Part shown: in pieces, positions 46,601-52,912 of the stretch | Layout: each line of letters starts with the position of its first letter | Position numbering within the stretch: position 1 is the stretch's first letter | Origin: Haemonchus contortus | Lineage: Eukaryota; Nematoda; Chromadorea; Rhabditida; Trichostrongylidae | Reading direction: 5' to 3' | NCBI GenBank assembly: GCA_000469685.2 | Contig: LS997562.1 | Span: 11,385,514-11,449,513, forward strand | DNA: 64,000 bases | Translations under genes and position numbers: made by a program | The notes under the pieces: generated by a model | The model's database searches: none | What the model saw: only the letters and a program-made list of their open reading frames with translations | What the model was told of the DNA's origin: nothing

Positions 46601-47047
46601 ACCGGAACGCGGAACCCTCCATGGCCTGAGGGACCCTTAGGACATGACCCAGTTCACAGAGCATATAGATGTTACTGCCTCTCATCATCATGCAGCCTTG
46701 TTCGGCTCCACTTATGCCTAGTTTCTTTCTCACTTTAACCCCTTTTTCTCTTTCAACTGAAGGTAATAGACTTGATAATCAGTTGAATCGTCATCGTCAA
46801 TCGTCAACCAGATTAAATCGTCATTTACAAGCCTATGAATTGATTTTTGATATTAAAAATGAGAAAGACGTAAGTTACCTGCGTCAGACAGAGAAACCGA
46901 AACAGCATCACTTGACCATCCTCTGCTCGTTGTCGCAAGTGTATCTGAAAGGCTTGATTTCCACGAAGTAGCCGCTTCAAAACGGATCATTTCACAAACA
47001 CAGTTGAAAATGAAAACGAGCACATAGAAAGGATCACGAGATGGCAT
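16589..47047 (-). CDS. madd-4: MADD-4/punctin ortholog (ADAMTS-like secreted protein), whole gene model of 28 exons
   Basis: Spliced gene on the minus strand. The 28 exons listed separately join in phase into 3,261 nt, about 1,086 residues. Domain order: candidate signal peptide (1-25), TSP1 repeat 1 (about 75-130), ADAMTS cysteine-rich module (about 130-240), TSP1 repeats 2-8 (about 240-715), Ig domain (about 735-815), TSP1 repeats 9-11 (about 850-1045), PLAC (about 1049-1079). This architecture is that of vertebrate ADAMTSL1/ADAMTSL3 and of the single C. elegans relative MADD-4. No metalloprotease domain is present, as expected for ADAMTS-like proteins. In C. elegans the product is secreted by motor neurons, guides muscle arms and clusters postsynaptic receptors; that role is inferred here. 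Introns range from 63 nt to 7.0 kb. Exons downstream of 43.5 kb are secure; the first two (46.7-47.05 kb) are candidates. The C. elegans gene also makes a short isoform from an internal promoter; I could not locate its start. Confidence 0.88.
17061..17115 (-). CDS. madd-4: madd-4 exon, PLAC domain, first half
   Basis: Acceptor CCCTTCTAG, donor ATTC|GTGGGT, 55 nt, phase 1 in and phase 2 out. It encodes DESCEDNSRYCDIIKVFH, the C-x6-C start of a PLAC (protease and lacunin) domain. Confidence 0.9.
17209..17353 (-). CDS. madd-4: madd-4 exon, end of TSP1 repeat 11
   Basis: Acceptor TGTTCTTTAG, donor CAGG|GTAAGT, 145 nt. It reads LRLLSCVWAASRAAAGRNC, then RSCPLAGSLPPCSP, TSP1 second-half spacing. 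Confidence 0.9.
17412..17481 (-). CDS. madd-4: madd-4 exon, start of TSP1 repeat 11
   Basis: 70 nt encoding CKAEWHASDWGSCSSNCGTG plus GVQ; donor CAG|GTAGGG. Two acceptors lie 4 nt apart (TTCGCAG and CAAG); only CAAG gives the phase required by the previous exon. Confidence 0.88.
17519..17685 (-). CDS. madd-4: madd-4 exon, TSP1 repeat 10
   Basis: Acceptor CTTCCTGTTCCAG, donor CAAG|GTATGA, 167 nt. It reads CSTAPCQRNGVAKQRRHVKC, then DEERCDKTQRPKTRKEC and PFCQS, completing repeat 10. Confidence 0.93.
18552..18783 (-). repeat. tRNA-derived SINE copy in a madd-4 intron
   Basis: Copy in the same sense as madd-4, whose head starts about 16 nt after the donor of exon 18799-18951. Confidence 0.8.
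18799..18951 (-). CDS. madd-4: madd-4 exon, end of TSP1 repeat 9 and start of repeat 10
   Basis: Acceptor CATCTGTTTAG, donor GAG|GTGAGT, 51 codons in phase 0. It reads AREVTCSVMVDG, then PPETRPCHKEECPRWDASDW. A SINE begins about 16 nt beyond the donor, inside the following intron. Confidence 0.93.
19008..19142 (-). CDS. madd-4: madd-4 exon, start of TSP1 repeat 9
   Basis: Acceptor GACGTTTCAG, donor CAG|GTATCG, 45 codons in phase 0. A helical-looking linker is followed by WEMGHWTDCKQATCGVAGYQ, a TSP1 start with an extra residue between the two cysteines. Confidence 0.92.
19783..19919 (-). CDS. madd-4: madd-4 exon, Ig domain, C-terminal half
   Basis: Acceptor CGTTTTCCAG, donor AAG|GTAAGA, 137 nt. 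It encodes ANGNLRLFHARMEDAGVYEC, the L-x-I/F...D-x-G-x-Y-x-C signature of I-set/C2 Ig domains, and the last strand. Confidence 0.95.
21075..21164 (-). CDS. madd-4: madd-4 exon, Ig domain, B and C strands
   Basis: Acceptor AATTTTTTGCAG, donor GACG|GTGAGA, 90 nt. It encodes SIKIKCPRKN, then IYWTKNGKRI: the first Ig cysteine and the core tryptophan. Confidence 0.93.
21665..21769 (-). CDS. madd-4: madd-4 exon, entry to Ig domain
   Basis: Acceptor CTGAATTTCAG, donor CAAG|GTAAGG, 105 nt. It completes the last cysteine of repeat 8 (GTCGKPQ) and leads into LGIGGVATLYQG, the first strands of an Ig fold. Confidence 0.88.
21828..21987 (-). CDS. madd-4: madd-4 exon, TSP1 repeat 8
   Basis: Acceptor TTTCTCCTTCAG, donor CTAG|GTGGAT, 160 nt. 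It encodes TGAWTECSASCGSGEQKRS, a strongly basic stretch (GRDARGRRERRPEKEC) and VQMCSL. The basic stretch could be a heparin-binding or proteolytic site. Confidence 0.93.
22051..22151 (-). CDS. madd-4: madd-4 exon, end of TSP1 repeat 7
   Basis: 101 nt encoding RDAECPLPKPSETESCGAVV and then CPASWI. The acceptor GAATTTGAG is weak but gives the two bases needed by the previous exon; the donor ATC|GTTCGT is also weak. The frame stays open through the 63-nt intron into the next exon, so retention would add 21 residues without a stop. A transposon-like terminus lies about 60 nt upstream of this acceptor. Confidence 0.85.
22201..22250. repeat. Hairpin with 12-bp perfect arms, transposon-like end
   Basis: AAAATTTGTGGG (22201-22212) and CCCACAAATTTT (22239-22250). 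On the minus strand ATACAGGATGCCCACAAATT resembles a mariner-type terminus (TACAGGGTG...). It lies just upstream of the madd-4 exon 22051-22151. Confidence 0.5.
22843..22933 (-). CDS. madd-4: madd-4 exon, start of TSP1 repeat 7
   Basis: Acceptor ATGCCTTTAG, donor GGAG|GTAGGT, 91 nt. It encodes FGACSVSCGGGTSTRTVKC, a standard TSP1 core. Confidence 0.92.
22988..23124 (-). CDS. madd-4: madd-4 exon, end of TSP1 repeat 6
   Basis: Acceptor GCTTTCTAG, donor CAG|GTACTG, 137 nt. It reads KQKAALLCRETATGRAVP, then RPPQLVRQCNQHACPPLW, with the cysteine spacing of a TSP1 second half. Confidence 0.92.
23177..23317 (-). CDS. madd-4: madd-4 exon, end of TSP1 repeat 5 and start of repeat 6
   Basis: Acceptor TTCTTTTCCAG, donor GGAG|GTAAGC, 141 nt. 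It reads FEPCEARPCP, an acidic linker, then WENGDWGPCSASCLGG. Confidence 0.93.
23404..23531 (-). CDS. madd-4: madd-4 exon, start of TSP1 repeat 5
   Basis: Acceptor CTTTTTCAG, donor CAAT|GTATGC, 128 nt. It encodes LSSWSECSTTCGPGVQTRT, then LPYSECQ, the WSxCSxxCGxGxxxR half of a TSP1 repeat. Confidence 0.93.
24330..24404 (-). CDS. madd-4: madd-4 exon, linker between TSP1 repeats 4 and 5
   Basis: Acceptor TTGTACTTTCAG, donor CAAG|GTACGA, 75 nt, entering with one base and leaving two. It encodes IDWGDRKFLDESAYNPVESN plus four residues, without cysteine. A multiple of three in the same phase as its neighbours, it could be skipped without a frameshift, so it may be alternatively spliced. I recognise no domain. 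Confidence 0.7.
24405..28948 (-). other. madd-4: madd-4 intron, 4.5 kb
   Basis: No exon with recognisable domain content. Contains repeat debris, a small palindrome around 27760-27785 (AGTGGCCCT and its inverse) and a spurious 174-codon plus-strand frame at 28035-28559. A candidate place for the internal promoter of a short isoform, but no start exon is visible. Confidence 0.5.
28949..29079 (-). CDS. madd-4: madd-4 exon, end of TSP1 repeat 4
   Basis: Acceptor GCTGATTCCAG, donor ACAG|GTAAGC, 43 codons plus AG. It reads VECLGGRDCP, then KPISEAPCYSGVPC, the second half of a TSP1 repeat, followed by a linker. Confidence 0.92.
29185..29286 (-). CDS. madd-4: madd-4 exon, end of TSP1 repeat 3 and start of repeat 4
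   Basis: Acceptor TCTCGTTTCAG, donor ACG|GTCTGT (weak), 34 codons in phase 0. It reads SEENCSNESC, then HWVAGKWTKCSSTCGQG and RRRT. The open frame continues past the donor and then stops, so the donor is set by the match to the next exon, which restores RRRTVEC. Confidence 0.9.
30274..30412 (-). CDS. madd-4: madd-4 exon, TSP1 repeat 3, with non-consensus acceptor
   Basis: The exon encodes WLASDWSECVPVCGRGRRTR, then PEKFCENQTKP, and ends at the donor CCG|GTAAGG in phase 0. The previous exon leaves AG, so this one must begin with one base before the TGG codon; that base is T30412, and the preceding intron bases read TTTTTATTCCGG, GG instead of AG (30413-30414). No AG lies in the roughly 80 nt upstream. 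The protein match and both phases are good, so the exon is real and the acceptor is altered, edited in assembly, or polymorphic. Confidence 0.85.
31097..31164. repeat. Hairpin with 17-bp perfect arms
   Basis: CGTTGCCGATATGGGGC at 31097-31113 is repeated in inverse at 31148-31164 with a 34-nt loop. It lies in a madd-4 intron and resembles a short MITE or solo hairpin. Confidence 0.7.
31230..31330 (+). repeat. tRNA-like repeat head, third type
   Basis: CGGTGGTGTATTGGGGGAAG and CAGGGTTTGATTCCC are spaced as A and B boxes; no closed acceptor stem. Probably a SINE-type relic. Confidence 0.4.
33671..34939 (+). mobile_element. Mariner-like DNA transposon, degenerate
   Basis: 1,269 bp bounded by inverted ends of about 28 nt (CAGGGTGCGCCA[A/T]AAATATGG..., one mismatch) and flanked by TA on both sides, the mariner/Tc1 target duplication. 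Near 34647 the plus strand reads MLEREACASKRTTVA, and shortly after LRATVDEEPENL, resembling the C-terminus of mariner-family transposases (LE..AC....V..LK...LR..VD). Stops and shifts break the frame. It sits in the largest madd-4 intron, opposite to the gene. Confidence 0.82.
37453..37657 (-). CDS. madd-4: madd-4 exon, TSP1 repeat 2
   Basis: Acceptor GTAGATTTCAG, donor GCAG|GTGAGT, 205 nt, leaving two bases (AG). It encodes GEFTECATSCTEV, then VVCVNANTGRVVPERLC and KPCPPLICPS: a complete TSP1 repeat lacking the usual second tryptophan. Confidence 0.93.
37725..37836 (-). CDS. madd-4: madd-4 exon, ADAMTS cysteine-rich module, second half
   Basis: Acceptor GAATTTCAG, donor CAG|GTTAGT, 37 codons plus one base. 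It reads VVGCDDVIGSSLRYDVCGVC followed by GGRGDSC, almost the family consensus GCDxxxGSxxxxDxCGVCxGxGxSC. This exon fixes the gene as ADAMTS/ADAMTSL rather than a generic TSP1 protein. Confidence 0.95.
38215..38310 (+). repeat. tRNA-like repeat head, second family
   Basis: GATAGCGCAATAGTTAGGG (A-box like) and AAGGGATCGAATCCAG (B-box like) are correctly spaced, but no acceptor stem pairs and the sequence differs from the main SINE. Probably another tRNA-derived repeat, not a functional tRNA. Confidence 0.45.
38604..38741. repeat. 46-bp minisatellite, three copies
   Basis: Three head-to-tail units of exactly 46 bp beginning AACATTAGACCAGGG (38604-38649, 38650-38695, 38696-38741). Units 1 and 2 differ by one base, unit 3 by a handful. 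In a madd-4 intron. Confidence 0.92.
39130..39365 (+). repeat. tRNA-derived SINE copy
   Basis: Plus-sense copy with a good B box (GAGTTCGAATCCCGG near 39163). In a madd-4 intron; creates a false open frame at 39186-39539. Confidence 0.75.
41439..41630 (-). CDS. madd-4: madd-4 exon, ADAMTS cysteine-rich module, first half
   Basis: Acceptor TTTCCACTCCCAG with a long pyrimidine tract, donor CAG|GTAAGT, 64 codons in phase 0. It contains KWYHLQCEVVC, then DGAPC, CSHGTCQ, the family pattern WxxxxxxCELxC...DGTxC...VCxxGxCQ. A second in-frame acceptor at 41556 (TTTGCAG) would shorten the exon to 39 codons; the longer form is preferred because it keeps the expected Trp before the CEVVC motif. Confidence 0.88.
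42937..43008 (-). CDS. madd-4: madd-4 exon, end of TSP1 repeat 1
   Basis: Acceptor CCTCTTTTTCAG, donor CAA|GTATGT, 24 codons in phase 0. The Cys-x11-Cys spacing (ACDTLQRTSRETVC) matches the segment that follows the first TSP1 repeat in ADAMTS-like proteins, where family members usually read CP...DFRxxQC. Confidence 0.8.
43391..43480 (-). CDS. madd-4: madd-4 exon, core of TSP1 repeat 1
   Basis: Acceptor TTCATTTCAG, donor AAG|GTTCGT (weak), 30 codons in phase 0. It reads CGGGVSQQLRRC, then CSGHSVRFRVCNEK, the typical first repeat of ADAMTS-like proteins (CGGG...RRC...CSG...RVCN). Confidence 0.9.
44674..44739 (-). CDS. madd-4: madd-4 exon, start of TSP1 repeat 1
   Basis: Acceptor GGATTTTTTCAG, donor ACG|GTGAGT, 22 codons in phase 0. 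It ends in AGWSPWTACSRT, the WxxW...CSxTC half of an N-terminal ADAMTS-type TSP1 repeat, and the next exon begins directly with CGGG. Confidence 0.85.
45590..45832 (+). repeat. tRNA-derived SINE copy
   Basis: Plus-sense copy with the body CCAGACTGGTCTGGGAG and the tail GGGATTGATTAAC. The A-box part of the head is missing. Between the madd-4 microexon and the first TSP1 exon. Confidence 0.75.
46734..46756 (-). CDS. madd-4: madd-4 candidate 23-nt microexon
   Basis: A 23-nt segment between the acceptor CTATTACCTTCAG and the donor AAA|GTGAGA. It accepts the single base left by the signal-peptide exon and ends on a codon boundary, exactly what the next exon needs; it would encode VEREKGVK. Support is only splice signal plus phase, so a chance match is possible. 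Confidence 0.35.
46879..47047 (-). CDS. madd-4: madd-4 candidate first coding exon (signal peptide)
   Basis: ATG at 47045-47047 opens 56 codons plus one base, ending at the donor GCAG|GTAACT. The start MPSRDPFYVLVFIFNCVCEM has a hydrophobic core of about 12 residues, plausible but short for a signal peptide; the rest is rich in Ser, Thr and Ala and has no domain I recognise. An acceptor-like TTGCCTCTTCAG lies 20 nt before the ATG, as expected for a trans-spliced first exon. It is chosen because it is the nearest upstream minus-strand exon with secretory features, and it joins the TSP1 exon through a 23-nt exon in correct phase. No homology supports it directly. Confidence 0.45.
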
Positions 47048-47070
47048 ATCTGGAGGGGATCAAGAAACTG
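47048..47070 (-). promoter_or_regulatory. candidate trans-splice acceptor of madd-4
   Basis: TTGCCTCTTCAG followed by a 20-nt leader before the candidate ATG. A short leader after a pyrimidine-rich acceptor is typical of spliced-leader addition, but an ordinary upstream 5' UTR exon would look the same. Confidence 0.35.
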
Positions 47071-47309
47071 AAGAGGCAAGAAGTAGCTTCTTTCTGAGCA
47101 ATCACTAGATCTAATGGTTCTCGTAAAGACACTTATTCTCTTCTTATGAGATTGGCCGATGAATTGGATTCCATTGGTCCATGGAGACAATGTCGGACTG
47201 AACAGTGATCCTTAAATTACACTTTAATTGTCATGGAGTTCGAAAGGCGATGTACGGGCGAATCAAGATGGTTGTTCTAAGAAGCTGAGCTGGGCCTGGT
47301 GTACCTACG

Positions 47310-47460
47310 AATCCATACACGCCTGGATCGGTTTCTGAATCGATACCCACCCAAGCCAACCGAACTTTCGTCCCTCCAGGGTGGGATAATCGGCACCAGG
47401 TTCGTCAGGAAGGAAAGAGCCCTGACTTGTTAACAGGCTGGCCACCGCAAACCATCTGTA
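47310..47460 (+). repeat. Partial tRNA-derived SINE copy
   Basis: Body segments (CCAAGCCAACCGAACTTTC, GGCTGGCCACCGCAA) without the tail; truncated. Confidence 0.6.
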
Positions 47461-47544
47461 CTCAGCAAAGCAGCATCTCAGTTATGAAATGCTGCTTTTC
47501 ACAGCTTTGCCAGCTGCGTCAGCAACACCGTCGAAGAGGAGGTA

Positions 47545-47838
47545 AAGGATAAAGGATAAATTCTTGGGGCATTAATTTAATCCCATCTAAGAGATGCGCC
47601 CACGCATTCGACTTCAATTCGGAGTCGCAGAAGTGAATGAATGCGTATGTGGCTTATTCAATGACTTACAGTGGCCAGCCGATGTACAAGTCAGTGCTTT
47701 TATCCTTCTAGACGAGTCTGGTACCAATTCACCCCGGAGGGATGGAAGGCTTGGTTGGCCTGGGCGGATATCGATCCGTGATTCGAACCCGTGACCATAC
47801 GTGTGTGAAGTGCGTCGCTTGCCACTGCACCACTTCCA
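47545..47838 (-). repeat. tRNA-derived SINE copy with repeated tail
   Basis: Full-length copy. The tail side carries AAAGGATAAAGGATAAA, a short tandem tail; the head complement (CACTGCACCACTTCC) is at the right. Confidence 0.8.
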
Positions 47839-49490
47839 AAAGTGGAGGGAAGGTAGGTGAAGTATGATGGGCTGAGACACCCTATATAGACATCTACAGA
47901 GATTACCAGATGTTTCTCCTGTCCATCAGCCATCGTTCATTGGGTAAGTTCACGTATGACTAGGAACGGCAGTTCCAGAAGGAGTGAGAATTCACAGAAA
48001 TCCTCATTCCTCTCTTATGTGCCCGTCTGACAGAAATCTCGAAGTGCTGCTACAAGCGGAAGCGGAGGAGTTAAGACCGAACATCGATAAATTCCAACTG
48101 CCATCAGTGAACTGCATTCTTGACTGTGGTTTTCGAGAGCTTTGAAACGGAATGGCGCTTGAGCCAAACGAATGGAATCTTCCGTCTGAGAAAGGGCTGT
48201 TTACAAGTGAATCAGAAAGAATGATTTCTATTGCTGTTTGAAATTCAAGATCGATTCAAGATCCAAAATTTTGGCAAACCATCTACCAGGGGATTGAGAT
48301 CCCTGGAAGCTGAGAATGTAAGTAAAAGTGTCGTTGTCTCAGTCGACCAGAATTACTAGAGGACATAGTGTAGTAAATACCTAGGAGATTAAGGACTCAC
48401 CAGGAAGTGGGCAACAGTAGAAAGTCATAAACAACACTATTATATGTAATTCAAATGTCAGGGCAGCTTCTGGATACCTCGATTGAGCGACGATCAAGCA
48501 AAATATGAGAGCACTGCAATTAAAGAGGAGTATATTGTAACTTAGTGTTAAGGATTTCGACATATAAGATGGGTTGCTAGTCTTGTTTATTAAACTGAAC
48601 TCAAAATCACAGTTTAGAAAAAATCGTTTTCAAGATATCATTCTCGAATAAACCTCTGAGACATTCAAGCATGCCACATCTAGCGCTGTTAGATCGAAAA
48701 ACTGTTTGGAGAAGGGTAAAAGAGGCTCATTGATCATATTCACTGCATGCCACACCCAGAAGCGCACGAGTTTCAAGAAGGTTGTAGAGGCTGCACTACT
48801 GACAAGACACCCATGAAAGAAATCATGCAACTGGTCGTGACCCATGAGGAACGGCAATTTGGGCGTCTTGAGTTAATGTAGCCAGCTCTTTTCGCAACTG
48901 CATCAACTGCAATCTCGTCCGAGTACCCGATCGCGTAACCTCGAACAAGAGCTACATGCACTATCTTTCAAAAGCCGTATATTTCAAAGTCTGACAATTT
49001 AATTCTATAAAAGTCTCAAATTTTTTCTCTAATCCCACGTGGAAGTGGGCGCCCCTGCGGAAACCTGTGTTCGCCACATCATCTTTCATTTCTTATCTTG
49101 ACCAATACTTAATCTTGGCAGTTTTGTTCAATGATTCAGGTATAGATGAGGCCGTTTGTAATAGTTTTCATCGAGAGTTATAAATTAGTGTCGGTAAGGG
49201 AAGGGATGGGGCACAGGTTCTGTACCCAAATTCCCACGTTCCCGGCACGCACTCAGCAGTGGATTCCGTGGCAACTATCGTAACCGTTTGCTGGAAAATC
49301 TAGTCCTATGCCTTCGCTTTGGCAGGAGGCAACAACGCGAGCGGGAACGCCGTTCGGTCTGGATGATCCTACACCCATATAACCCGCTACCTCAGCTCAC
49401 TCCTCTACACCCTCCCCTTTCAGCCTTTATTTGAATGAACTTCTGATCTGCAAAAATTATAGGGTCCACCCAACTTCTTTAAAGATCTAT

Positions 49491-49741
49491 GAACGCATTC
49501 ATAGTCCGTGATGGCCAATTGGCCGATGAGCGATGGCTCTTTTGATGCTCAGCAATCAGTTAAAAAGCTCTTCGCAATTGATATACAAAAAAGAGCGAAG
49601 GAAAGTAGCATGCTTGAGCGTCTGTAAGGGGTTGAACCCTTGCTTTCGTTGCATGGACTACATGATGTATCGATCGACGCCGACGCCGTGACGCGCCCGT
49701 CGCCTAGAGACGATTGGCCATCACGAACTGTGAACGCGCTC
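49491..49741. mobile_element. MITE with 30-bp terminal inverted repeats
   Basis: The left end (49491-49520, with TTCATAGTCCGTGATGGCCA) and the reverse complement of the right end (49712-49741) match at 25 of 30 positions. The core TTCATAGTCCG also occurs in the ends of the 3473-3655 MITE, so the two appear related. No coding capacity. Confidence 0.7.
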
Positions 49742-51007
49742 TAACATCAATTCCACAGTATGCCTGTGCCGGTAGCCCTGTCAGCAGAGAGAGTGTAAGT
49801 ATAATAATATTTTTCACTTAAAAAGTATTCCTGAGCTTCTTCCACTCTCTTCACATCCCTGTTCTATTCTGTGATCATTAGATTCGATCATTAAGGGAAT
49901 AGGCAATACGGTATGTGGTGCACGGTACTTCACGCGTATATGATCGCATGATTCTCACTAAAAATCGAAACTCAAGGAAAGCCTCGGCAAGGCATCTCAA
50001 GCCAGAATAACATTGAGAAGGAGCAACTATAGTGCGCAGAGTATTCCTTCCAGGCTAGCCTCACGATGAAAAAAGATAAATGGATAAGGGAGGGAACATT
50101 AAAAAGTGTTAGTTCCCTTGCACCCTGCGAACGGACGTAAAGCTCATTGTAGATGAACTTGTTTGGCGCCTCCAAACATTTTTAAGGTAGGTATGCAGCG
50201 ATTTATAATTTCTCGCAGGTCTTCACAACGAGTCCTCACCGCTCGGGATTTTCAATTGTGAACTTTCAAAATATCACAAGAACGCCTACTACGCTGGTGG
50301 CTGTGAAAATAGGCAAAAGGGCATGGAGACTATTTTGTGACTCGTAGAGCACTACCATCAGTCACAGAATACTACGCTCGGTGAGGAGTGCTGGCCATCG
50401 ATGGATCACAATGGCTCGCGGTTCGACATCAGAATAAAGATGTTCCGCGTTCGTTCCATTATAACGGAAGCCGCCATCACTCCTCATTTGTTGGCAAGAG
50501 AACAATGGTCAACCCGATTATTACTGGACCACATTACTCGAGGGTTAGTACGAACACTTGGGTCGGATACACCGACCTCTCGCAGACTTTGCCTAACTTA
50601 GTCGAATGGTCTTGGCCTGTCAGGCAGCAAATGCAGATGATGAAAATACGGTAACCGTTTCTGGGCCCTTCAAAAATATGGTGCCAGTCTCAGTGAATGA
50701 CTCCTGAACATCGCGATCCTGCCCAGAGGCAAGTAACCAAGTCGACAACTGACAGTCTGGCATAACGAAACAACTAGCCAGGAATTTTCGCGTACTGCGA
50801 CTGGAACGGCGATAACGTAATATTGTGCAGCTTCAAAACTCAGTGCTGGACTTGCTCAGTGGCTATCAATATGATCGTGAAAAGGTTTGGTCATCGTCTC
50901 CGAATAGGGCAAAGCAAGAAAAAGAAGGATCATAACAAAATTAGAAAACTACTTCGAAAGGTAGCTCTATAGAAGGTTGAACAGTGCTAGAACGAATGTA
51001 GTGTAGG

Positions 51008-51240
51008 GGAAATGATGCACTATCACGAACCGATGGTCCGAGGTTTGAATCCCGGAACGATACCCACCTAGGCCGACCAGCCTTTCTACCATTTCAAAGT
51101 CGATCAGTTAGGAGGGATCACTGAATTGAACATCGTCTGGTCACGGCAAGTCGTTGTATAGACCACATGCGCATTCAATGTCATTACTATTCTGAATGGA
51201 AGTCGAATGTGGCGGCGCATCCCAAGAACGGAACTGATTG
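51008..51240 (+). repeat. tRNA-derived SINE copy
   Basis: Plus-sense, diverged; GAGGTTTGAATCCCGG near 51042 marks the B box, GAATGGAAGTCGAATGTGG the 3' part. Confidence 0.7.
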
Positions 51241-52079
51241 GCGGCAAAGGATTCATTTTTATATACAGCCCCTGCATCAGCTGAAAAAGGTTGGTATAGC
51301 TCGAGCAATGCCAGGATGGATACCCATCAAAATTTCCAAATTCAGATGCCCCCTTCCCTTGAGACTCATCCCCGACCACCACGACCTTTCTGGATCCCTA
51401 CGGATTTGAAGAGAAAAAAAATCGTGGATGTTCGGGAGGAAAAAGAAGGCAGTGCCGTCGAAGCTGTGGACAGCCAATTACGCCTCGACGAATGCTCCGT
51501 TCCCCGAGCAAATTAACGCCAATTTTTACGCCAGTTAGGCTTCGAAGGCTAAAGGACGTCCCAACGAATTCGCCGACGATCGCCGGCGACCTGAGCAAAT
51601 TAGCATGGCGACAGAGAGAGAATTGAGAAAAAAACTGGAAAATTGCATTCGGTTGTCTTCTGACATGGACTTACAAATGAGGTGTGACTTTTACCATTCG
51701 CGAGGAAGTACAGAGCTCAACGATGAGTAAAAAAGCAAATTACGCCTTGCACTTGACTTCTGGTACGAGTTTCGCTAGAGCTTTCAGAGAAAGCTGGAAT
51801 GGAATACTTTTGTAGTTGTGATCCTGATAGAGCCCCCTGTTTTGATCAATTCGAAAAGCCAGGGTGACCTTCATGGTCCCACGAAGATCAGCTACTAGCA
51901 TAGTTTGTATTGAGAGATAAGGATCATACTCGCGGCTACCGGAACGCAGAGTTACGGAAAGGCTATAGTACCCGGTGCCTGAACTGAACTCGTACCTATG
52001 GTCACCAGCCGTCTACTCTTAACGACCCCAACAGAACCTACTAGTATCATTCAACTTCTTCAGTGGTATATAAAGGATG

Positions 52080-52262
52080 AAGTTATTAGCGCTAATCAAT
52101 CCCGCCTGAGGGATGCGCCACGGGTTCGACTTCCAACCGGAGTATAGAAAAACTTCTAGAGGCCAGCCCATGTACATCTACTTTTTGTCCTCCCAGACAG
52201 TCTGATACCAAGCAAACGACTTTCGGGGGTAGGCTCGGTTAACCTAGGCAGGTATCGATTTC
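52080..52262 (-). repeat. Partial tRNA-derived SINE copy
   Basis: The tail and most of the body are present (GATGCGCCACGGGTTCGACT, CCCAGACAGTCTG); the head is missing. Confidence 0.6.
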
Positions 52263-52375
52263 GGCTTCAAAATATGTGTCGTTAATTTTGAAGGGGTGAT
52301 GCTTTTGGCGAATGTAACGTAAATGAGCTAACTGAAATATAGGCGAGTCCAGAAAGGTGGTGGCAAAGACAGTCC

Positions 52376-52440
52376 CTCTAAATACCAGCAGTCCAGAATT
52401 GGACTGCTGGTAATTGGAGAGTAGAGAGGTATTTAGAGAG
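52376..52440. repeat. Nested inverted repeat
   Basis: ACCAGCAGTCCA and its exact inverse surround GAAT at about 52385-52412, and an outer pair, CTCTAAATACC and GGTATTTAGAG, brackets it. Possible hairpin; between two SINE copies. Confidence 0.55.
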
Positions 52441-52689
52441 TTCCTATTGAAAATTTCCGGATAAGCCTGTGAATATAAACAAAAATATAAAAGAGAAATC
52501 GAATGGGCAAAAATGGGCAAAAACGGATGAATTATAACAAAGACATTCATGTAGAAGAAGAATATTACGGGAATAAGAGAAATGCTGTTGCTTGTAGCAT
52601 AGTCAATAAATCCAAAGTGAATGAAAGCATTGGTGCGCATAAGTGAACTTTTTCGAAAGTTATATTCACTTGGAGCCAAATGGCGTGCT

Positions 52690-52912
52690 GCTACACAAGT
52701 GATCAGCAGATCAAATCCCCGATTGATATGGCACCCGCCTAGGCCAACCAAATGACCTTCATCGCTCCGGAGTTGGTCAACTGGTACCAGCCTTGTTTGG
52801 AAGGATGGAAACAGTGACTTGTATACCGGTTGGTTTTACAAGTAATTGTATAGGCCACGCAAACCGTCGCTACGATTCTTAATGGAAGTCCAATGCGGGA
52901 TGCATTCCAAAA
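52690..52912 (+). repeat. tRNA-derived SINE copy
   Basis: Plus-sense, lacking the A-box part; opposite in direction to the partial copy at 52080-52262, so the two bracket 430 bp that hold the nested inverted repeat. Confidence 0.65.

Noticed and set aside
52239..52751. 170-codon open frame on the minus strand
   Set aside because: Both ends fall inside SINE copies and the middle is AT-rich Phe/Ile/Tyr sequence; not a membrane protein with any family signature.
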